The notes beneath the pieces were generated by a model. It was given only the letters and a program-made list of their open reading frames with translations, was not told where the DNA came from and did not search any database. Positions 34,901 to 41,777 of a DNA stretch of 64,000 nucleotides are shown here, piece after piece (the stretch's first letter is position 1; the number at the start of each line of letters is the position of its first letter). The stretch is from the NCBI GenBank assembly GCA_002420005.1, contig DIHE01000038.1, positions 14,525-78,524 of the forward strand, read 5' to 3'. Position numbers and translations under genes: made by a program. The stretch comes from Holophagales bacterium UBA5704 (GTDB lineage Bacteria; Acidobacteriota; Thermoanaerobaculia; Multivoradales; UBA5704).

Positions 34901-35645
34901 GCTGGTCAACGGCCAGGACGCCGATACGCCGCCGGGACCGCTCGTCCTGGTGTGCTCCACCCTGCAGTGGTCCTACGTGGTGACCAACACCGGGGAGGTG
35001 GCGCTGCAGAGCGTGGCCGTCGTCGACGACCAGGCCCAGGCCGCCCGCCGGATCGGCTCGGTCATCGAGCCCTGCTGTACCAACCCGATCCCGTTCCTCA
35101 CCGTGACCTGTCCGAAGACCACGCTGGCGGTGGGCGAGAGCATGACCTGCACCGCGACCAGCACGGCGGAGGAGGCGGGGCTTCACCTGAACACCGCGAC
35201 GGCCCGGGGGACCCCGGTGCCGGGCGGCGCCCAGGTGACCGATCAGGATTCGGCGTACTACACCGCGGTCAACAGCTTCCAGGGCTGCACGCCGGGCTAC
35301 TGGAAGAACCACGCGAGCTCGTGGCCGCCCACCGGCTATGCCACGGGTCAGACCGTCCTCAGCGTCTTCGGGGCGTCGATCCGGTTCCCGGGTCTCGCCG
35401 CCTCGACGCTCGTTCAGGCACTGGGCTTCGGTGGCGGCTCGGGTGACCAGGGCGCGGCGGAGATCCTGCTGCGCTCCGGTGTCGCCGCCCTGCTGAACGC
35501 CGCGCACCCCGAGGTGGCGTATCCACGGTCGCCCGAGTCCGTGCTGGCCGACGTCAACGCGACACTCGCCGGCACCCGCGACCAGATGCTGAGCCTCGCG
35601 GCGACGCTCGACGCCGACAACAACCGGGGCTGTCCACTGCGTTGA
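31974..35645 (+). CDS. Secreted protein with seven DUF11-like repeats and a C-terminal CTPGYWKNH domain
   Basis: A 1223-residue exported protein. Signal peptide at residues 1-29 (AALCMAAAGL-type hydrophobic core ending R-V-A-G). Residues ~30-310 form an N-terminal domain of unknown type. Then seven repeats of ~105-125 residues, each opening with E-K-x-V-N-G-x-D/E-A-D-x-P-P-G-P, continuing with W-x-x-V-V-T-N-x-G, and containing a Cys pair in V-T-C-P-K-x-x-L-x-x-G-E-S-M-T-C-T. The C-terminal domain begins GCTPGYWKNHASSWPPTGY. Such repeats are found in cell-surface or adhesive proteins. Start is fixed by AAGGAGGT six bases upstream. Each repeat's Cys pair may form a disulfide outside the cytoplasm. 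Confidence 0.88.
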   Translation: MSHERRTALCMAAAGLVLALLIAPGRVAGEPHPSSDVLVPYFEVALDPTQSLNTLFSLVNNSKKPVEVTITVHTNWGIPVLRFPHTVTPDEVHSANLHDWLVEGKLFDRTLTAEELAHLQAALSGKPSPRDGLWYGTEVVPGRAVGYVTIRTNGDPRPDVLWGDYFLADPSADCFQGETLVNIDFTECDAPCKRHVIRFLEGGPFTDGTELIIWTDKRWNPSPEPEPLFEEGVKVRGLTYDEPGRFMGRYDLQLRPVQVLKVGALKLSEPFGWFDLTTEGPSFIGARYTESAQHTSSALHSYCVAAAATGIEGPAIQIRKKVNGEDADQPGLSIPIGTALLWEYEVSNLGSVPLSDVVVEDDTGIVVTCPQDTLEAGDSMTCTASGTAVPCEHVNTGSVVGWAPDQTPVRAEDLAYYTGSFRAEIRLDKAVNGEDADVPPGPSFQEGAALSWTFTVTNAGEVPLTGVAVSDPGLTVTCPKATLSPDETMTCTAGGTAQPGTHHNVATVQGKPPCGPNASASDPVYYTVIANEPAIDIQKLTNGEDADAEPGPSLELGAPVTWSYVVTNTGNMALSGVVVTDDRGVQVTCPKTALEPGESMTCTGRGVAQACQYTNLGTARAVVAAAPDRVVTDQDLSHYFGQINPRIAIEKKTEGQDADTPPGPDLLVGGKVHWTYLVTNFGDVPLTGLVVGDDYDVVVTCPKTSLAPGESMICTGGGLAVAGQYRNLGTATGTPPCGAAVSATDPSHYYGRTPDIALEKLVNGQEADVPPYPILRVGDPILWTFVATNTGDVGLANVTVTDSQGVTVSCPKTTLSAGESMTCVGTGTAVAGTHTNTGTVTGQALGTTVTASDPATYVAQWPAITLEKKVNGQEADTPPGPTVLVGSTVTWTFVVTNAGDVQLSGVALIDQGTAVACPKSVLAPGETMTCTATGTAIHGPYQNTATVSGTPPMGTPVTASDPAHYLGVIPGISLEKLVNGQDADTPPGPLVLVCSTLQWSYVVTNTGEVALQSVAVVDDQAQAARRIGSVIEPCCTNPIPFLTVTCPKTTLAVGESMTCTATSTAEEAGLHLNTATARGTPVPGGAQVTDQDSAYYTAVNSFQGCTPGYWKNHASSWPPTGYATGQTVLSVFGASIRFPGLAASTLVQALGFGGGSGDQGAAEILLRSGVAALLNAAHPEVAYPRSPESVLADVNATLAGTRDQMLSLAATLDADNNRGCPLR

Positions 35646-35670
35646 GCCCGGTCGCCGCCGATTGCGGGCG

Positions 35671-35694
35671 AAGGGGGCGCGCAAGCGCCCCCTT
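35671..35694. terminator. Bidirectional stem-loop between convergent genes
   Basis: aagggggcgc (35671-35680), loop gcaa, gcgccccctt (35685-35694): a perfect 10-bp stem placed between the stop of the DUF11 protein (35645, plus) and that of the DUF4301 protein (35697, minus). No long T-tract, but position and stability fit a shared terminator. Confidence 0.6.
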
Positions 35695-35696
35695 CC

Positions 35697-37250
35697 TTAT
35701 AGAGAGGTGTCTGCGGGGAGATGCTCCGGCCGCAGCAGGTCCAGCACCGTCTTCACCGGCGCGAAGGTGGCGTCCGGCACTTCGACGAAGACGGTGTTCC
35801 AGCCCGCCATCGCGCCGTTCCACAGGCCGGGGCGTTCGAGGGCCTTGAGGGGCCTGCCTTCGTGCGACTTGTGCGAGATGAAGACGGTCGCCGGATCGAT
35901 GAAGCGCTCCAGGTCGTACGGACGGCCGTGGCGGTCGCGCAGGGCGCAGGCGAGGTCGACCGGGTTGAAGTGGGTCGCGGCGCGGAGGGAACCCTGCTGC
36001 GCAGGGTCCCGCGGATCGAGCTGGGAAATTTCGACGATCTGCAGAGAGACGTCGCCACCGGGAGCCTCCACCCAGAAGGGGCCTCCCCCCGGCTCGCCCT
36101 GATTGCGCACCACGCCACAGACGCGCAGCGGGCGGTCCAGCAGGTCCAGGAGCCGCAGACGGATCGCCGCGGCGTCGAGCGCGGCGGGGATCGAAACGGA
36201 GCGGGACAGGCGGTCCCGCAGGAACGCCGCGGCTTCTTCGAGCAAGGCGGGGGGAGGCGTGGGGCTCTCCTCCAGGCGGCGCTGGAGGTCGAAGATCCTG
36301 TCCTGGAGGTCGAGCAGGGTCCCCGCGAGGAGCTTCTTCCACAGGAGACCGGGAGCCTTGCGGTGGTCGGGGACCACGTTGTCGATGTTCTTGAGGAGCA
36401 CCACGTCCCACCCCTGCCGCCCCAGGGTCTGAAGATTGCGGATCAGCGCGCCGTGGCCCCCCGGCCGGAAGAGGAGAGAGCCGTCCGCCTGGCGGAAGGG
36501 AAGATTGTCCGGGGCGACCGCCAGGGTGTCGGTCGACGGTGCCTGGGTCGAGAACGACACCTCGAACCGGGCGCCGGTCGCCTGCTCGACCCGCGGCCGG
36601 ATTGCGGCGAGGCGGGTCCGGAGACCCTCTTCGTGAGCCGGCGAGACCGTGAGGTGGAGGCGGCAGGCGCCGTGCGCATCGCGCGCGTGGTCGGCCGCCT
36701 CGATCAGGTGCTCTTCGAGCGGGGTCCGCGGTCCCTCCGGGGAGCGGTGAAACTCCAGGAGGGCTTTGGGCAGCTCCGCATACCCGAGCCCCCGGTCGGT
36801 CAGCAGAAAGGTGAGGACGCTCCGGTGATCCCCGCGGTGCAGGCACTCGTCCAGATCGAGCCCCTCCCGGCGCATCGCCCCCGCGAGGCTTTCGGTGAAC
36901 GCGAAGCGGGGGAGCTGAGCCAGGAACGACCGCACCTCGGCGGACGGCTCGGCGGGCCGGTCGTGCAGGTCCTCCAGCAGTGCTTTGAACATGCGGCTCG
37001 CCGCGCCGGACGCGGGGACGAGCTTGCCGATCCTCCCTTCGCGGGCCGCGGTGGCGTGGAGAGCGAGCAGGCGTCCGTGATCGTCGTCGGGCAGCGCCCG
37101 GATCCCGTCGCCGAGCGTGCAAGGGCGCAGCACCCGGGTGAACGGTGGTGGATGACGGAAGAGCCGAATCTGGCGTTCAGCTTCCTCGGGATCGATCCCC
37201 AGCTCCGCCAGCTGGCGCAGGTCGGCGGCGTTGAATCGTACGTCGGGCAT
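35697..37250 (-). CDS. DUF4301 family protein
   Basis: A 517-residue protein I recognise as the DUF4301 type: LVPASGAASRMFKALLE at about residue 75 resembles a nucleotidyltransferase pyrophosphorylase loop, followed by LFRPGGHGALIRNLQ, LLKNIDNVVPD and FISHKSHEGRPLKALERPGLWNGAMA. The fold is predicted to be UDP-sugar pyrophosphorylase-like. The true activity of this family is not known to me. It lies next to the dTDP-sugar genes rfbC and rfbB with an 11-bp gap, so a sugar-nucleotide role is plausible. Confidence 0.8.
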   Translation of the reverse strand: MPDVRFNAADLRQLAELGIDPEEAERQIRLFRHPPPFTRVLRPCTLGDGIRALPDDDHGRLLALHATAAREGRIGKLVPASGAASRMFKALLEDLHDRPAEPSAEVRSFLAQLPRFAFTESLAGAMRREGLDLDECLHRGDHRSVLTFLLTDRGLGYAELPKALLEFHRSPEGPRTPLEEHLIEAADHARDAHGACRLHLTVSPAHEEGLRTRLAAIRPRVEQATGARFEVSFSTQAPSTDTLAVAPDNLPFRQADGSLLFRPGGHGALIRNLQTLGRQGWDVVLLKNIDNVVPDHRKAPGLLWKKLLAGTLLDLQDRIFDLQRRLEESPTPPPALLEEAAAFLRDRLSRSVSIPAALDAAAIRLRLLDLLDRPLRVCGVVRNQGEPGGGPFWVEAPGGDVSLQIVEISQLDPRDPAQQGSLRAATHFNPVDLACALRDRHGRPYDLERFIDPATVFISHKSHEGRPLKALERPGLWNGAMAGWNTVFVEVPDATFAPVKTVLDLLRPEHLPADTSL

Positions 37251-37261
37251 GCAGGCGGCAC

Positions 37262-37810
37262 TCAGACCGACCGGAGGGTCTCGACGATCTCGGCCAGCCG
37301 CGGAGCCTTGCGGTCCTTCTCGTTGAGCACCGGCTCCGCGAGCGGCCAGTCGATGCCGACCTCCGGATCGTTCCAGACCACGGCGATCTCGTCGCCGGGG
37401 CGGTAGACGTCGGTGCACTTGTACTGCACGTGGGCGGTCTCGGAGAGCACGCAGAAGCCGTGGGCGAAACCGGGCGGGACGTAGAGCTGGCGGGCGTTGT
37501 CGCCCGAAAGGATCTCGCCGACCCATTGTCCGAACGTGGGAGAGCCCGGGCGGATGTCGACCGCGACGTCGAAGATCTCGCCGGTGATGGCGCGCACCAG
37601 CTTCCCCTGCGGGTGGCGCAGCTGCGCATGGAGGCCGCGCAGCACTCCGTGGCGGGAGAAGGACTGGTTGTCCTGCACGAACGTTTCCGGGATGCCCCCT
37701 GCGGCGTACTTGTCGCGGTGGTGGGTCTCCAGGAAGTAACCGCGCTCGTCGTGGTGGACGTCGGGGAGGACGAGGATCACGTCTTCCAGCTGCAGGCGGC
37801 GGAATTCCAT
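37262..37810 (-). CDS. rfbC: dTDP-4-dehydrorhamnose 3,5-epimerase
   Basis: A 182-residue RmlC-type cupin epimerase. Motifs: VHHDERGYFLETHH, FVQDNQSFSRHGVLRGLHAQ (substrate phosphate-binding and catalytic His), FDVAVDIRPGSPTFGQWVGE and PPGFAHGFCVLSETAHVQYKCTDVY. It converts dTDP-4-keto-6-deoxyglucose to the 4-keto-rhamnose form. rfbB lies seven bases upstream. rfbA and rfbD are not in the window. Confidence 0.94.
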   Translation of the reverse strand: MEFRRLQLEDVILVLPDVHHDERGYFLETHHRDKYAAGGIPETFVQDNQSFSRHGVLRGLHAQLRHPQGKLVRAITGEIFDVAVDIRPGSPTFGQWVGEILSGDNARQLYVPPGFAHGFCVLSETAHVQYKCTDVYRPGDEIAVVWNDPEVGIDWPLAEPVLNEKDRKAPRLAEIVETLRSV

Positions 37811-37817
37811 GGTGGCG

Positions 37818-38903
37818 TCAGCTCCGAATCAGGCCGAGGCGCTCGCGGTCGTAGGTGCCGGACTGCACCGCCGTGCACCAGGCGCGGTTGTCGATGTACC
37901 AGCGCACCGTGGCGCGGAGGCCGGAGGCGAAGTCGTGGCGGGTCTCCCAGCCGAGCTCGGTGCGCGCCTTGGTGTCGTCGATGGCGTAGCGCCGGTCGTG
38001 CCCCGGGCGGTCGGCGACGAACTTCTTGAGGTCCTTGTAGGAGGCGATGCTCCGGCCGGCGAGCGCCGGGTTGGCGGCGGCGGGCCGCTCGCCCTCCAGG
38101 ATCTCGCAGATCGCGTCGACGATCTGCAGGTTCGTCCGCTCGCTGCGCCCGCCCAGGTTGTACTTCTCCCCGGGGCGGCCCTTCTGGAGGACGGTGAGGA
38201 CGCCGCGGCAGTGATCGTCGACGTAGATCCAGTCCCGCACGTTCGCGCCGTCGCCGTAGATCGGCAGCGGCTTCCCCTCCAGCGCGTTGAGCGTCATCAG
38301 AGGGATGAGCTTCTCGGGGAACTGGTGGGGTCCGTAGTTGTTCGAGCAGTTGGTGAGCAGCGCCGGCAGACCGTAGGTCTCGTGGCAGGCGCGCACCAGA
38401 TGGTCGGCCCCCGCCTTGGAGGCGGCATAGGGGGAGTTCGGCGCGTAGGGGGTCGTCTCGGAGAAGGCGCCGGTCGGCCCCAGGCTGCCGTAGACCTCGT
38501 CGGTCGAGACGTGCAGGAACCGGAAGGCCGCCGCTTCGTCGCCGCCGAGGCCGGCGACGTGGTGGCGCGCCGCTTCGAGCAGCTCGAACGTCCCCACGAT
38601 GTTGGTCTGGATGAAGGCGCTGGCGTCCTCGATCGAGCGGTCGACGTGGCTCTCGGCGGCGAAGTTGACCACCCCGGTGGGCCGGTGCTCCGCGAAGAGC
38701 CGGCGCACAGCCGCGCGGTCGGCGATGTCGCCTTGGACGAAGGTGGCGCGCGGATCCTCCAGGACGCCGGTGAGGTTCTCCAGGCGTCCGGCGTAGGTCA
38801 GCTTGTCGAGAAGGACGAGCCGTGCTTCGGTCTCTGCGAGAGCCAGACGCACGAAGTTGCAACCGATGAACCCGGCTGCGCCGGTGATCAGGATCGTTTC
38901 CAT
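37818..38903 (-). CDS. rfbB: dTDP-glucose 4,6-dehydratase
   Basis: A 361-residue extended SDR enzyme: ITGAAGFIGCNFVRL (NAD-binding), FAAESHVDRSI, STDEVYGSLGPTGAF (T/D/E catalytic) and YAASKAGADHLVRA (Y-x-x-x-K), plus NYGPHQFPEKLIP. Dehydrates dTDP-glucose to the 4-keto-6-deoxy sugar feeding RfbC. Together they supply deoxysugars for the surface polysaccharide whose glycosyltransferases lie at 4-14 kb. Confidence 0.95.
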   Translation of the reverse strand: METILITGAAGFIGCNFVRLALAETEARLVLLDKLTYAGRLENLTGVLEDPRATFVQGDIADRAAVRRLFAEHRPTGVVNFAAESHVDRSIEDASAFIQTNIVGTFELLEAARHHVAGLGGDEAAAFRFLHVSTDEVYGSLGPTGAFSETTPYAPNSPYAASKAGADHLVRACHETYGLPALLTNCSNNYGPHQFPEKLIPLMTLNALEGKPLPIYGDGANVRDWIYVDDHCRGVLTVLQKGRPGEKYNLGGRSERTNLQIVDAICEILEGERPAAANPALAGRSIASYKDLKKFVADRPGHDRRYAIDDTKARTELGWETRHDFASGLRATVRWYIDNRAWCTAVQSGTYDRERLGLIRS

Positions 38904-38943
38904 GGGCGGTGAAGTATACCGCGTGGCATATCATCGGCGCGCC

Positions 38944-39774
38944 ATGACTCCACCGATCCTGACCCCGCTGCAAGCGCTCGTCCTCTCCGTGGTGCAGGGG
39001 GTCACCGAGTTTCTCCCCATCAGCTCCTCGGGCCACCTGATCCTCGTCCCCTACTTTCTGAAATGGCCGGACCAGGGCCTCGCCTTCGACATCGCCACCC
39101 ACGTCGGCACGCTGGCCGCGATCCTCGCCTACTTCCGCTGGGACGTACGCGACCTGGTCATCGGCTTCGTCACCGGGCAGCCGCGCTCGGCCGACGGCGA
39201 CTACCGGCCCCGCCACCTGGCCTGGATGATCGTCCTCGCCACCCTTCCGGCGGGCCTCGCCGGCCTCCTGTTCAAGGATTGGGTGGAGACCCAGGCGCGC
39301 TCGGCTCTCCTGGTCGCCGGCACGACCCTGGTCTATGGCCTTCTGCTGGGGCTGGCGGATCGCGTCGGGAAGCACGCGAAGGCGGTTGGGGAGATCGGAT
39401 GGCAGGCCGCGCTGCTGATCGGGACGGCCCAGGCCCTCGCCATCGTGCCGGGGACCTCGCGATCCGGCGTCACGATCACCGCGGCTCTCCTGCTGGGGCT
39501 GACCCGGCCGGCGGCCGCCCGCTTCTCGTTTCTGCTCGGCATCCCGGTCTTCACCCTCGCTGCGGCGAAACAGGCGTTGGATCTGGTCGAGACCGGGTTG
39601 CCGCGGGCCGAGATGCTGCCGATGGCGATCGGCCTGGTGGGTTCGGCGGTCGTCGGCTATGCAGTGATCGCCTGGCTTCTGCGCTGGTTGCGCAGTCACA
39701 GCCTGAACGTCTTTATGATCTATCGGGTGATTCTGGCCGCAGTGATCCTGCTGACCGTGTTTCTGCGTGGTTGA
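38944..39774 (+). CDS. uppP: Undecaprenyl-diphosphatase (BacA type)
   Basis: A 276-residue polytopic membrane phosphatase that regenerates undecaprenyl phosphate. Signature motifs are QGVTEFLPISSSGHLILVP and the catalytic PGTSRSGVTI, with about eight TM helices. It is divergent from rfbB by 40 bp. Its role connects to both cell-wall synthesis and the polyprenyl-linked polysaccharide pathway. Confidence 0.94.
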   Translation: MTPPILTPLQALVLSVVQGVTEFLPISSSGHLILVPYFLKWPDQGLAFDIATHVGTLAAILAYFRWDVRDLVIGFVTGQPRSADGDYRPRHLAWMIVLATLPAGLAGLLFKDWVETQARSALLVAGTTLVYGLLLGLADRVGKHAKAVGEIGWQAALLIGTAQALAIVPGTSRSGVTITAALLLGLTRPAAARFSFLLGIPVFTLAAAKQALDLVETGLPRAEMLPMAIGLVGSAVVGYAVIAWLLRWLRSHSLNVFMIYRVILAAVILLTVFLRG

Positions 39775-39821
39775 GAGACGAAGACGTTCTCAATGCATTC
39801 AAAGCTTGACGGCCTAGGTTA

Positions 39822-39850
39822 TTGACAAGTTGCGATGAGCGCCCTAAGCT
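39822..39850 (+). promoter_or_regulatory. Sigma-70-like promoter for a candidate small RNA
   Basis: TTGACA (39822-39827), a 17-bp spacer and TAAGCT (39845-39850), with a second TTGAC 17 bp earlier. A transcription start near 39857 would give a ~60-nt transcript ending at the terminator at 39892-39920. Confidence 0.45.
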
Positions 39851-39856
39851 CCGGAG

Positions 39857-39920
39857 TGCGGGGAGGTGTAGACCTCCTCTCATCCCTCCAAAGGAGCGCT
39901 CCGGGCGCTCCTCTTTTTTT
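39857..39920 (+). ncRNA. Candidate ~60-nt small RNA
   Basis: Between a recognisable promoter and an intrinsic terminator there is a short stretch with a GGAGGT-gtag-ACCTCC-type hairpin (about 39862-39877) and no reading frame. The layout promoter - hairpin - single-stranded linker - terminator is that of bacterial sRNAs. It may alternatively be only the 3' end of the uppP transcript. The first hairpin sequesters an anti-SD-like CCTCC segment. Confidence 0.4.
39892..39920 (+). terminator. Intrinsic terminator
   Basis: aggagcgc (39892-39899), loop tccgg, gcgctcct (39905-39912), then c and seven T residues (39914-39920). A textbook rho-independent terminator on the plus strand, 118 bp after uppP, directly against the stop of the convergent CHI-like gene. 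Confidence 0.8.
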
Positions 39921-40476
39921 AGCTGCCGAGGATGGCTTTCTTGAAGTCGGCGCCGGGGGCCGGGTCCGATCCGATCCAGGTGGCGAGAATGGCGTCGGCG
40001 GTGGGCTTTCCGGGGAGCGTCCCCTTGACCTTGCCGGCGATCTCGACGCGGGTCCCCTGGCCGGGCAGGTAGGTGAGCGCGAGCTGCTGCCCCTTGCCGA
40101 CGCCGTCCATCCAGGTGCAGAGGGTCTTGAAGTTCTTCGTCACCTCCGCAGACGGGTTTGGCGTGTTCGCCTCCAGACCCTCGTCCCAGGCATCGCACAT
40201 CTGATCCTTGCTGACGTCATAGATGAAGTGGAGCACCATACGGCGCGGGGCATCGGTACCGAGCACCTTCTGGGCCGACTTCTCTTTTTGCGGGAGGTAG
40301 AGGCCGCCGACGTAGACTTTGATGATCAGCTTGGTTCGCAGGCCCAGGCCGTTGAGCACGAGAGCTTGGCCGTCCGCGTCCGCTTTGTCGGGGAGGGTGA
40401 CCCCGGCGAGGGTACCGGCCCAGGCGGCGGAGGCGGTCAGGAAGAGCGCGAGGAGAGCGGCGAGACGGGTGCGCAT
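39919..40476 (-). CDS. Exported chalcone isomerase-like protein
   Basis: A 185-residue protein with a signal peptide (residues 1-20, ending A-W-A) and the bacterial CHI-like domain: GTLAGVTLPD, LNGLGLRTKLIIKVYVGGLYLPQ, then RMVLHFIYDVSKDQMCDAWDEGL and LPGQGTRVEIAGKVKGTLPGKPTADAI. In bacteria this family lacks flavonoid chemistry and its role is unknown; lipid binding has been suggested for related folds. The start at 40476 has TTGGAGGA eight bases upstream. Confidence 0.87.
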   Translation of the reverse strand: MRTRLAALLALFLTASAAWAGTLAGVTLPDKADADGQALVLNGLGLRTKLIIKVYVGGLYLPQKEKSAQKVLGTDAPRRMVLHFIYDVSKDQMCDAWDEGLEANTPNPSAEVTKNFKTLCTWMDGVGKGQQLALTYLPGQGTRVEIAGKVKGTLPGKPTADAILATWIGSDPAPGADFKKAILGS

Positions 40477-40582
40477 TGTAGAGTCCTCCAAGGGGAAGGT
40501 TTGGCAGCGCACACAGCATAGCCGATCCACGCCGGGAGCGGTGGCGCAACTCGCGGGCCGCTCGCGCGTAGGGAAGGACCGG

Positions 40583-41194
40583 ATGAAGACCGACGCGGAG
40601 CTGGTGGCGGAGGCATTGGGCGGAGCCGAAGAGGCCTTCCGCGAGATCGTGGTGCGTTTCGAGCGCCCCGTCTACAGCCTGATCGCGCGGATGCTCCAGG
40701 ACCCGGCGACGGCGGAGGATCTCGCGCAGGAGGTCTTTGTCAAGGCCTTCCGCCGCCTCGACACCTACGACCCGTCGCGCAAGCTCGCGAGCTGGCTGTT
40801 CAAGATCGCGCACAACACGACGATCGACCACCTGCGGCGGCACACGCCGGAAACCATCCCTCTCGAGACCGGCAAGGACCCGGGAGAGGAACACCGCGGC
40901 GGGCTCGCGGCGGTGCTGGCGGACGACTCGCTGGAGAGCCCGTCCTCCGCCGCCGAGCGCCGGGACATGGCGCGGTCCCTCGAGCGGGCGATCGCCCGCC
41001 TGCGGCCGGACTATCGCGAGGTGGTCGTCCTCTTCTATATAGAAGGGGCGTCGTACCAGGAGATCTGCGAGGCGACGGATCTTCCGCTGGGGACGGTGAA
41101 GACCAACCTCCACCGGGCGCGCAAGGAGCTGGCGGAAGAAATGACCCGTCTCGGCTGGGGACGAGGCGAAACCCGGAGCGCGTCCGGCTCGTAG
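40583..41194 (+). CDS. ECF-subfamily RNA polymerase sigma factor
   Basis: A 203-residue sigma-70 family factor: region 2 (FERPVYSLIARMLQDPATAEDLAQEVFVKAFRRLDTYDP, then WLFKIAHNTTIDHLRR) and region 4 (LRPDYREVVVLFYIEGASYQEICEATDLPLGTVKTNLHRARKEL). An acidic linker of about 40 residues separates them. It is followed by a membrane protein with a soluble N-terminal arm, the usual arrangement of ECF sigma and anti-sigma. Its regulon probably includes the operon itself. Confidence 0.93.
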   Translation: MKTDAELVAEALGGAEEAFREIVVRFERPVYSLIARMLQDPATAEDLAQEVFVKAFRRLDTYDPSRKLASWLFKIAHNTTIDHLRRHTPETIPLETGKDPGEEHRGGLAAVLADDSLESPSSAAERRDMARSLERAIARLRPDYREVVVLFYIEGASYQEICEATDLPLGTVKTNLHRARKELAEEMTRLGWGRGETRSASGS

Positions 41195-41219
41195 GGCTGG
41201 GCGAAGGAGAAAGAAACAG

Positions 41220-41777
41220 ATGACCCCCTCCCACGAAGAGATCCTGAACCGCTGGCTCGCCGCCGAGCGGGACGGCCGGGACGACGAAGCCGACGAGGCG
41301 CTGTTCGCGCTGTTCGAGGCCGAGGCGTTGCCGCCGCTCGCGCCATCGGCCGGGTTTGCGGATCGGGTCTTGGTGCGGGCAGGGGTGGTCGCGGTCAAGC
41401 CGGTGCGGCTTTCGGCGTTCGGCGGGCTCTGGTTCCGCGGTCTCGTCGCGCTCGCCCTTCTGGCCACGGGCTTGTCGCTGCCATGGCTTTCCGGTGCGTT
41501 GCGGTCGCTGGTGGAGCTGGCGGGAAGGCTCTGGAGCCCGGGCGATCTGGTGCGCCTGGGCATGGCCGCCCTCGTCACGCTGAGCCAGGCCTTGGCCTCC
41601 GTGATCACCTTCGGAGAAGGGCTGCTGGGGCTCGGGCGGGTTCTCGCCTCGCCGTTCGCCACGCCTCCGGTGGCGCTGGTCGTCGTCCTCTGTTTGCTGG
41701 TGTCCCTGATGGCGTTCCACTTTCTCCGGAACCTCATCGCACGAGACAGGAGCTGGTCCCATGTGGAACTCAATTAG
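41220..41777 (+). CDS. Membrane protein, putative anti-sigma factor
   Basis: A 185-residue protein: residues 1-55 are cytoplasmic and contain HEEILNRWLAAERDGRDDEADEALFALFE, similar in layout to anti-sigma N-termini but without a zinc-binding HxxxCxxC motif. Three TM segments follow (about residues 68-90, 112-130 and 148-168). It lies between the ECF sigma gene (25-bp gap) and a bactofilin-like protein (17-bp overlap). The anti-sigma role is inferred from order and topology. Confidence 0.7.
   Translation: MTPSHEEILNRWLAAERDGRDDEADEALFALFEAEALPPLAPSAGFADRVLVRAGVVAVKPVRLSAFGGLWFRGLVALALLATGLSLPWLSGALRSLVELAGRLWSPGDLVRLGMAALVTLSQALASVITFGEGLLGLGRVLASPFATPPVALVVVLCLLVSLMAFHFLRNLIARDRSWSHVELN

Noticed and set aside
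31233..35684. A 1483-codon open frame on the minus strand
   Set aside because: It lies antisense to the repeat protein and 4Fe-4S gene, has Arg/His/Gly-rich shadow composition and no domain or RBS.
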